Below are positions 57,591-64,000 of a stretch of 64,000 bases of DNA, one piece after another. Made by a program: the position numbers and the translations under genes. Each line of letters starts with the position of its first letter. Positions within the stretch are counted from its first letter, which is position 1. The stretch is from Brevibacterium siliguriense (GTDB taxonomy: Bacteria; Actinomycetota; Actinomycetes; Actinomycetales; Brevibacteriaceae), in assembly GCF_900105315.1 (NCBI RefSeq), contig NZ_LT629766.1, positions 1,116,001 through 1,180,000 of the forward strand, written 5' to 3'. The notes under the pieces are model-generated. The model was given only the letters and a program-made list of their open reading frames with translations. It did not search any database and had not been told where the DNA came from.

Positions 57591-59006
57591 ATGCCCAGCC
57601 ATCACCATGCGATCCCGAATCGTCGCGCCCGAGCCATCCGAGCGATCGCAGAGAACAGCGGGGCACGTGGTCGCCCCGCCGCCCCCGCGCTGACCGATGA
57701 GACTGCCGTGCTCGGCCTCATGGATCTCGACTGTGTCGACACCGCCTTCGAACGACTGACCTCGGCATTCGCATCGGATCGCGAGGTGCTCCACGCGGTG
57801 GCGTGCAAGGCCGTGCCGCTGCCGTCGCTGCTACGCCGCTTCGCCGCGGCGGGAGCCGGCTGCGAGGTCGCCAGCCCCGGCGAACTCGAACTCGCACTCT
57901 CGGCCGGGTTCGCCCCCGACCGCATCGTCTTCGACTCCCCGGCCAAGACCTGGGCCGAGCTGCGCAGGGCCGTCGACCTCGGCGTTTCGATCAATGTCGA
58001 CAATTTCGACGAACTGACCCGTCTCGACACGATCCTGTCGGGACGGAACGACCTGGCCGCCTCGGCGAGGATCGGAATCCGCATCAATCCCCAGTCGGGC
58101 ACGGGCGCGATCGGCGCGCTGAGCACCGCCACCGAAACCTCGAAGTTCGGTATCGGCCTCGCCGACCCGGGCGCCCGGGAGGCCGTCATCGAGGCCTGCC
58201 TTGCTCGTCCCTGGCTGGGGCAGATCCACGTCCACTCGGGATCGCAGGGCATCAGCCTCGACAAGGCCGCCGTCGGAATCCGCGCCGCCGTCGACCTCGC
58301 CGAGGAGATCAACTCCCGTGCCTCGACCCGCCGGATCACGCGCATCGACATCGGCGGAGGACTGTCGGTGAACTTCGACGGCGAGAACGTCACCCCCACT
58401 TTCGCTGACTACCGCGCGGTGCTCGACAAGCACGTGCCGGGCCTGTTCGACTTCGACATCGTCACCGAATTCGGCCGCGCCCTCCTCGCCAAGGCTGGCA
58501 CCATCCTCACTCGCGTCGAATACGCGAAGACCACCGGCGGGCGTCGCATCGCGATGACCCAGGCCGGCGTCCAGGTCGCCACCCGCACCGCCTATGCCCC
58601 GAATGACTGGCCCCTGCGAATCCTGCCGTTCACCCCCGCCGGGAACCCCAAGACAGCCGAGGCGGCCGACACCGAGATCGTCCCGACCGACGTCGCCGGT
58701 CCCGCCTGCTTCTCCGGAGATCTCCTGGCCAGGAATCGGATGCTGCCGCGTCTCGAGGCCGGCGACCTCGTCGCCGTTCCCGAGACAGGTGCCTACTACT
58801 TCTCGAACCCGTTCTCCTACAACCTGCTCCCGCGTGTGCCCATCTTCGGATACCGCACCGCCCCGGACGGCGGCACGGAGTTCTTCCTCATCCGCCGCGT
58901 GCAGACGATCGCTGAAGTCCTCGCCGAGGCGGGGGAGCCCGAACTGCGCCCGCTGAGTTCGGACGACCGTGACTCCGCTGCCGAACCGATCGCGCGCGTG
59001 GGCTGA
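57591..59006 (+). CDS. PLP-dependent decarboxylase/racemase-fold enzyme
   Basis: A 471-residue fold-type III PLP enzyme like diaminopimelate/ornithine decarboxylases. The PLP lysine is in HAVACKAVPLPSLL (near 73). HVHSGSQG, DIGGGLSVNF, and the C-terminal active-site cysteine in GPACFSGDLL are present. LysA itself normally has a different substrate-specificity loop, so I leave the substrate open. AAAGGA precedes the ATG. It follows the PucR gene and precedes a peptide transporter; amino-acid or peptide catabolism fits. Confidence 0.82.
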   Translation: MPSHHHAIPNRRARAIRAIAENSGARGRPAAPALTDETAVLGLMDLDCVDTAFERLTSAFASDREVLHAVACKAVPLPSLLRRFAAAGAGCEVASPGELELALSAGFAPDRIVFDSPAKTWAELRRAVDLGVSINVDNFDELTRLDTILSGRNDLAASARIGIRINPQSGTGAIGALSTATETSKFGIGLADPGAREAVIEACLARPWLGQIHVHSGSQGISLDKAAVGIRAAVDLAEEINSRASTRRITRIDIGGGLSVNFDGENVTPTFADYRAVLDKHVPGLFDFDIVTEFGRALLAKAGTILTRVEYAKTTGGRRIAMTQAGVQVATRTAYAPNDWPLRILPFTPAGNPKTAEAADTEIVPTDVAGPACFSGDLLARNRMLPRLEAGDLVAVPETGAYYFSNPFSYNLLPRVPIFGYRTAPDGGTEFFLIRRVQTIAEVLAEAGEPELRPLSSDDRDSAAEPIARVG

Positions 59007-59021
59007 CGTTGAGAACTCGCA

Positions 59022-59044
59022 AGGCGGCTGATTCCGAGCCGCCT
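59022..59044 (+). terminator. Hairpin after the decarboxylase gene
   Basis: A perfect 8-bp stem (AGGCGGCT / AGCCGCCT) with a 7-nt loop, 15 bases after the stop codon. It has no T-tract. Probable terminator or mRNA-end stabiliser. Confidence 0.55.
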
Positions 59045-59214
59045 GTGGCATCTGCACAGTGACCGGCAAGCAGATTTGTGTGTTGTTGCGCCGTTTTTGA
59101 CTCACTTCGAACGTAGAGTGATGAAGAACACATCTGCTCTGACCCGGGGGAACACCCCGATTCGCCCGGGTCGGAGCGGCACAAGTGAATCACCGAAAGA
59201 GAAGAAAGACAAAG

Positions 59215-61035
59215 ATGTTCACTTCACACTCTCTGCGCAGAGGCTGGCAACGATGCCTGGCCGGCGTCGCAGCACTCGCCCTTGCCGGATCGATGGCCAC
59301 ATCTCCGGCACAGGCCGCCGCCTCGGAGGCTCCGTCCTCAGACAACGTGCTGCGGATCGCCACCGACGGGTTCATCGACTCCTTCAACCCGTTCACCTCC
59401 TTCTACCTCGTGCCGACGAACACCTTCCGGTACATGTACGAGAACCTCGTGGCCAACGACGCCAAGGACGGCTCGGTCACCGAGGGACTCGCCACCGAAT
59501 GGAACACGGACTCGGAAGGCAAAGTCTGGACGTACACGATCCGCCCGGACATGAAGTGGTCCGATGGTGAACCGCTGACCGCGAAAGATGTCGCCTGGAC
59601 CTACAACCAGATGATGAAGAAGGAAGAGATGGCGGTGGCCAACGGCAGCCTCGTCGAGAACTTCGACAAGGTCGAGGTCCCCGACGACGGCACCGTCAAG
59701 ATCACCCTGAAGAAACCGCAGGCGAACAACCCCGGCCAGGAGATCCCCGTCGTCCCCGAGCACGTGTGGTCGAAGATCGACAAACCCGGCGAGTTCAAGA
59801 ACGACAAGAAATCCGTCGGTTCAGGACCCTTCCAGCTCGAGAGCTACGAAGCGAACAAGTCGATCACGCTCAAGGCGAACCCGAACTTCTGGCGCGGCAA
59901 GCCGAAGCTCGATGAGATCCAGTACCGCTACTACACGAACTCCGACGCCCAGGTGCAGGCGATCCGCTCCGGCGAAGTCGACTTCATCACCGGGCTCAGC
60001 CCCGATCAGTTCACGGCGCTGGAGAACGCGGACAACGTCGAACTCAATGACGGCAATGGTCGCCGGTTCAACGGTATCTCCATCAATTCGGGCATCGCCG
60101 ATGCGAAAGGGAAGGAATTCGGCACCGGCCACGAGGCATTGAAGGACAAGAAGGTCCGCCAGGCCATCCGGGCCGGCATCGACACCGAGACCCTGCGCAA
60201 ACAGGTCATGCAGGACTACGCGCAGCCGGCCACGAGCTTCATTCCTGCCGTCTACCCGGACTGGGCGCTCAAGTCCGACAACTCCGTCATCAGCGGATTC
60301 GACGTCGACCGTGCGAAGAAGCTCCTCGACGACGCCGGCTGGAAGGAAGGATCCGGCGGCATCCGCGAGAAGGACGGCGAGAAGCTGCAGCTGCGCTTCC
60401 TCACCGATGCCGATGCGCCGATCGAGCAGAGCACCGCGAAGTTCCTGAAACCGTGGATGAAGGACATCGGCATCGACCTGAAGAACGAGTCCTCCGATGT
60501 CGACACGGTGTCCGAACGCACCACCAAGGGCGACTACGACATGTACTTCTCCGGCTGGTCGATCAACCCTGATCCGGACTACCAGCTGAGCATCAACACC
60601 TGCGGCCAGCGCCCCGATGCCGAAGGCAACGGCGGAACCAGCCAGGACGGCTGGTGCAACAAGGAATTCGACAAGCTCTACCAGGCACAGCACGTCGAGC
60701 TCGATCAGGCCAAGCGACAGGAGCTCGTGCAGAAGGCTCTGGCCATCCACTACGAGGAAGTGCCCTCGGTCACGCTGTGGTATCCGAACCAGCTCGAGGC
60801 CTACCGCTCCGACCGGTTCGACAACTTCACCAAACAGCCCAGCGACGGCGGTGCCATCGCCAACCAGGTCGGCTACTGGGGATACTCCTCGGTCGAACCA
60901 GTCAGTGAAGAGGAAGCCGCCGGCAGCGGAATGGGCGTCGGCGGGTGGATCGGAATCGCGGCCGCAGCCATCGTCGTCTTCGGCGGAGGCGGATGGCTGC
61001 TCAGCCGTCGCAAGAAGTCCGACGACCGCGAATAA
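59215..61035 (+). CDS. Peptide-type ABC substrate-binding protein with C-terminal anchor
   Basis: A 606-residue DppA/OppA-family protein (SBP_bac_5). The signal peptide ends TSPAQA-A without a lipobox cysteine. The binding domain has GLATEWNTDSEGKVWTYTIR, WSDGEPLTAKDVAWTY and VRQAIRAGID. Near the end a single helix (GGWIGIAAAAIVVFGGGGWLL) is followed by RRKK, so the protein is probably held by this C-terminal helix instead of a lipid. The ATG at 59215 is preferred; an upstream GTG (59185) would add ten charged residues. It heads a transporter operon. Confidence 0.88.
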   Translation: MFTSHSLRRGWQRCLAGVAALALAGSMATSPAQAAASEAPSSDNVLRIATDGFIDSFNPFTSFYLVPTNTFRYMYENLVANDAKDGSVTEGLATEWNTDSEGKVWTYTIRPDMKWSDGEPLTAKDVAWTYNQMMKKEEMAVANGSLVENFDKVEVPDDGTVKITLKKPQANNPGQEIPVVPEHVWSKIDKPGEFKNDKKSVGSGPFQLESYEANKSITLKANPNFWRGKPKLDEIQYRYYTNSDAQVQAIRSGEVDFITGLSPDQFTALENADNVELNDGNGRRFNGISINSGIADAKGKEFGTGHEALKDKKVRQAIRAGIDTETLRKQVMQDYAQPATSFIPAVYPDWALKSDNSVISGFDVDRAKKLLDDAGWKEGSGGIREKDGEKLQLRFLTDADAPIEQSTAKFLKPWMKDIGIDLKNESSDVDTVSERTTKGDYDMYFSGWSINPDPDYQLSINTCGQRPDAEGNGGTSQDGWCNKEFDKLYQAQHVELDQAKRQELVQKALAIHYEEVPSVTLWYPNQLEAYRSDRFDNFTKQPSDGGAIANQVGYWGYSSVEPVSEEEAAGSGMGVGGWIGIAAAAIVVFGGGGWLLSRRKKSDDRE

Positions 61036-61134
61036 CGCCCACGTCCGCAGTCCGGGTGCCGCATCACCCGCACGACCAGCGACACCTGCGGCACCCGGGC
61101 CCACCGGCCTGTCCCCACCATCTGGAGCACCACA

Positions 61135-62193
61135 GTGAGCACACCCACCCACGATCCCCATTCCGCCGAGGCGAATCCTGCGCACCCTGCCCCTGCGGAT
61201 ATGGATGAACCACCGGCAGGCGGATCATTCACCCGCTATCTCCTGCGCAAGCTCGGCGGGGCAGCGACTTCGATGATCCTCGTCATCGTGCTCGGCTTCT
61301 TCGCCTTCCGCATGCTGCCCGGCGACCCGGTGCTCAAGATCGCCAAGGAACGGCCGATGAGTCCGGCGCAGATCGCCGAGCTGCGAAGCCAGTACGGGCT
61401 CGACAAACCCGTCATCGTCCAGTTCTGGGACTATCTCGTGGGCATCGTCACCGGTGACCTGGGCGAGTCCTACGTCTACCGCAAGTCTGTGTCCGCGCTC
61501 ATCGGCGAATACCTCGGCCCGACCCTGCTGCTCACTGCCACCGCGGCGGTCATCGCCATCGCCCTGGGCCTGTGGCTCGGGCAGATCTCGGCCTGGCGAC
61601 GCAATTCCCTGTTCGACAAGCTCGCTTCCTCGACCTCGCTGATCTTCTGGTCGGTACCGACGTTCTGGCTCGGTCTCATCCTGCTCATGATCTTCGGCGG
61701 CACCCTGCAGTGGCTGCCCACCGGAGGCATGATCACCCCCGGCCTCGACCCGTGGTCACCGGCCGGGATGATCGACGTCGTCGAACACCTCATCCTGCCC
61801 GTCGTCTCGCTCGTCGCCGTCGTCTACGCACAGTTCCTCATGGTCATGCGCGCCTCCCTCCTCGAGGAGATGAATGAGGACTACCTCACCACGGCCCGCG
61901 CCAAGGGGCTCACCGAGGATGAGGTCCGCCGCCGTCACGCCGTGCCCAATGCGCTGCTGCCGACCGTCACGGTCGTCTTCCTCCATATCGGCGGGCTCAT
62001 CGCCGGTGCGGTCACCGTCGAAGCCGTGTTCTCGTGGCCGGGGCTGGGCAAGCTCACCTTCGAAGCCATCCGCGGACCCGACCTGCCGCTGCTGCAAGGC
62101 ACCTTCGTCGTGTTCTCGGCGATCATCATCGTGATGAACCTCGCCGCCGATATCGTCTACCGATTCCTCGATCCCCGCGTCAGGAGGGCCTGA
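61135..62193 (+). CDS. Dipeptide/oligopeptide ABC permease (DppB type)
   Basis: A 352-residue permease with a GTG start and a hydrophilic Pro-rich N-terminal extension of about 35 residues. Family marks: FAFRMLPGDPV after helix 1, and the coupling loop TTARAKGLTEDEVRRRHAVPNALLPTVT. It pairs with the next permease, which it overlaps by TGATG. Substrate is probably a peptide. Confidence 0.92.
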   Translation: MSTPTHDPHSAEANPAHPAPADMDEPPAGGSFTRYLLRKLGGAATSMILVIVLGFFAFRMLPGDPVLKIAKERPMSPAQIAELRSQYGLDKPVIVQFWDYLVGIVTGDLGESYVYRKSVSALIGEYLGPTLLLTATAAVIAIALGLWLGQISAWRRNSLFDKLASSTSLIFWSVPTFWLGLILLMIFGGTLQWLPTGGMITPGLDPWSPAGMIDVVEHLILPVVSLVAVVYAQFLMVMRASLLEEMNEDYLTTARAKGLTEDEVRRRHAVPNALLPTVTVVFLHIGGLIAGAVTVEAVFSWPGLGKLTFEAIRGPDLPLLQGTFVVFSAIIIVMNLAADIVYRFLDPRVRRA

Positions 62194-63176
62194 TGAGCGC
62201 TGACACCCCCGCCGAGGCGGCCCCCGGCCACTCAGCGAACGAACCGGATCCGCATGGGTCGGAATCCCGGGCATCAAGCCCCGCCGTCGACGGCGCGAAG
62301 CTCGTGCGCGAACGCCGGCTGAGGAATGCGAAGAAGAACTGGGCGCTCTTCCGCTCCGATGTGCCGGCGCTCATCGGCGCAATCGTGCTCCTCTTCTTCA
62401 TCGTCATCGCGATCGCAGCCCCGCTCATTGCGCCGGTGTCGATGCTGGACGTCACGAAGCAGCTCGACGTTCCCCGCTACGCCCCGCCGAGCCTCGACCA
62501 CCCCCTGGGCACCGACGACTTGGGACGAGAGCTGTGGGTGCGCATCCTCTGGGGAGCCCGCGTCTCGATCCTCGTCGGTGTCGCCGCGACCGTCATGTCG
62601 ATGGTCATCGGCACCATCATGGGCCTGGCCGCCGGTCACTTCACGGGACTGTTCGGCGGGATCATCATGCGCATCGTCGACTTCTTCATCGTGCTGCCCT
62701 CCCTGCTGCTCGCGATCGTGCTGTCCTCCGTGTTGGAGCGCGGAGTCTTCACGATCGTCGTCGCCATCGGACTGACCTCGTGGGCGTCGACGGCGCGGAT
62801 CGTGCGATCGCAGACCTTGAGCGTCGAATCCCGGCTCTACATCGAACGGGCGCGCATCCTCGGTGCCGGTCATTCCCATATCCTGTTCCGTCACCTGCTG
62901 CCGGCGGTGATGCCGCTCGTGCTTGCGAACACGACCCTGACCGTCGGTGGGGCGATCATCGCCGAATCGACGCTGTCGTTCCTCGGCCTCGGCGATACGT
63001 CGAAGGAATCGTGGGGCACGATCCTGAAGAACTCGATGGACGTCTCCGCGGCGACCTCCGGCTACTGGTGGTACGTGCTCACCCCGGGTATCGCAATCCT
63101 GCTGGTCGTGCTCGCGTTCACGATGGTCGGACGCGCATTCGAGGCCATCATCAACCCCGCCCTGAGGAGCCGCTGA
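62193..63176 (+). CDS. Dipeptide/oligopeptide ABC permease (DppC type)
   Basis: A 327-residue permease. The N-terminal 45 residues are hydrophilic (including a PAEAAPG segment encoded by a CGCCGAGGCGG copy). The DppC mark HPLGTDDLGRELWVRILWGARVS and the coupling loop ERARILGAGHSHILFRHLLPAVMP are present. It overlaps both neighbours by one base (TGATG). It forms the channel with the DppB-type protein. Confidence 0.92.
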   Translation: MSADTPAEAAPGHSANEPDPHGSESRASSPAVDGAKLVRERRLRNAKKNWALFRSDVPALIGAIVLLFFIVIAIAAPLIAPVSMLDVTKQLDVPRYAPPSLDHPLGTDDLGRELWVRILWGARVSILVGVAATVMSMVIGTIMGLAAGHFTGLFGGIIMRIVDFFIVLPSLLLAIVLSSVLERGVFTIVVAIGLTSWASTARIVRSQTLSVESRLYIERARILGAGHSHILFRHLLPAVMPLVLANTTLTVGGAIIAESTLSFLGLGDTSKESWGTILKNSMDVSAATSGYWWYVLTPGIAILLVVLAFTMVGRAFEAIINPALRSR

Positions 63177-64000
63177 TGACCGACCTTCAGTTCGAGAACG
63201 TCTCGATCACCTACCGATCCTCATCCGACCGCGGGGACGTCGTCGCCGTCAAGGACATCAGCCTCGACCTGCCCGCCGGTGCCACCCTGGGCATTGCGGG
63301 GGAGTCCGGATCGGGGAAGTCGACGCTGATCATGTCGGCTCTGCGTCTGCTGCCGAAGTCCGCTCGCCTTGACGGTCGGGTCCTCCTCGGCGGGCAGGAC
63401 ATCCGGGAGCTGAGCTTCGGCCAGATCCGTGCCGTCCGCTGGGCGCAGGCCTCGATCGTCTTCCAAGGTGCCCTGCACTCGCTCAACCCCGTCCGCGAAG
63501 TCGGGAGTCAGATCATCGAAGCCCTCGAACACCATTCGAAGGGCACATGGACGACTCCGCAGAAGCGCCGCGACCGGATGTTCGAACTCCTCTCCGAGGT
63601 CAATCTCGAAGCCGCGAAGTCGAGTGCGTATCCGCACGAGCTCTCCGGCGGGCAGAAGCAACGGATCATGATCGCCATGGCGCTCGCCTGCGACCCCGAC
63701 ATCATCATCGCCGATGAGCCGACCACCGCTCTCGACGTCATCGTGCAGCAGCAGATCCTCACCGGCCTGGCCCGCCTCGTCGCCGAACGCGGGATCTCGC
63801 TGCTGATGATCAGCCACGACCTCGCCGTGCTCTCGGCCGTCTGCGCGGACCTCGCGATCATGCGCCACGGCCGCCTCATCGAATACGGACCCAGCGACAC
63901 GGTGTGTCTGTCTCCCCAGGAGGACTACACGAAGCAGCTCGCCGGTGCGTTCCCGCAGATCGGGGACCCCGAATCCCGGCTGAATCCCCGGACGACCAAA
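63176..64000 (+). CDS. Oligopeptide ABC transporter ATPase (DppD/OppD type), 3' end outside window
   Basis: 275 codons are present and the frame is still open at the window end. Walker A GESGSGKST (near 42), Q-loop VFQGALHSLNPV, signature LSGGQKQRIMIAMAL (near 158), Walker B IIIADEPTTALD and H-loop MISHDLAVL are seen. The Asn-Pro-Val after the Q-loop is typical of the Dpp/Opp ATPases. ATG overlaps the DppC stop (TGATG). Many such genes are followed by, or fused to, a second ATPase; that cannot be seen here. Confidence 0.92.
   Translation, partial: MTDLQFENVSITYRSSSDRGDVVAVKDISLDLPAGATLGIAGESGSGKSTLIMSALRLLPKSARLDGRVLLGGQDIRELSFGQIRAVRWAQASIVFQGALHSLNPVREVGSQIIEALEHHSKGTWTTPQKRRDRMFELLSEVNLEAAKSSAYPHELSGGQKQRIMIAMALACDPDIIIADEPTTALDVIVQQQILTGLARLVAERGISLLMISHDLAVLSAVCADLAIMRHGRLIEYGPSDTVCLSPQEDYTKQLAGAFPQIGDPESRLNPRTTK

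Noticed and set aside
57831-59105. 424-codon open frame on the minus strand
   Set aside because: It is antisense to the PLP decarboxylase with no motif of its own.

Overview
The window is G+C-rich DNA (roughly two-thirds G+C by eye) with dense, often ATGA/GTGA-overlapped genes. A mycothiol synthase gene sits beside a GlnR-like regulator, and transport and signalling families are typically actinobacterial. I infer an actinobacterium of the Micrococcales, possibly Brevibacterium; the genus is an educated guess. No rRNA, CRISPR array, insertion sequence or intact prophage was seen. One tRNA (Lys, TTT) lies at 31.8 kb.

Layout. 1-3.7 kb: a quinate/shikimate utilisation locus, with the first codons of a QsuB-type dehydratase and an MFS carrier on the minus strand, divergent from an IclR regulator, a type II dehydroquinase and a QsuD-type dehydrogenase. 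3.7-4.4 kb: a DedA-family membrane protein. 4.6-15.5 kb: the most system-like block. A membrane-anchored protein with a poly-Asp tail overlaps a sensor kinase and response regulator. An 11-bp-periodic direct repeat follows, then five overlapping genes: a COG4671-type glycosyltransferase, two GT4 glycosyltransferases, an MsbA-type ABC exporter and an 818-residue protein with two APH-like kinase domains. I read this as a signal-regulated pathway that builds, possibly phosphorylates, and exports a glycan or glycoconjugate. 15.5-17.4 kb: an aldo/keto reductase and a PCD-VOC fusion. 17.6-23.2 kb: an anhydro-MurNAc/MurNAc recycling operon (GntR regulator, AnmK with a frameshift, sodium symporter, MurQ, amino-sugar kinase).

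23.3-33.7 kb is a patchwork: GNAT, a GT2 glycosyltransferase, a flavin monooxygenase, a PH-domain/MarR fusion, PspC, a decayed O-methyltransferase, RDD, a Nudix-LOG fusion, the tRNA and two conserved hypotheticals. 34-48.8 kb is rich in phosphate genes: a DUF47-Pit pair, pstSCAB with candidate PHO boxes and an attenuator-like hairpin, and a glnR-mshD-ppk1-mutT1 operon. A broken sensor gene, a DHFR-like protein, an HxlR regulator and a methyltransferase are interspersed.

49-64 kb: a membrane protein, a 38-residue microprotein, a nitrobindin-like protein, YgfZ, GabT, a NarL-type two-component system whose kinase has a degenerate ATP-binding region, a PucR regulator, a PLP decarboxylase, and an oligopeptide-type ABC transporter that runs off the end.

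Two genome-style features stand out. An 11-mer (CGCCGAGGCGG) occurs 28 times exactly, in all reading frames and in spacers. Long, near-perfect hairpins of 18-27 bp stems occupy several 3' intergenic spaces.
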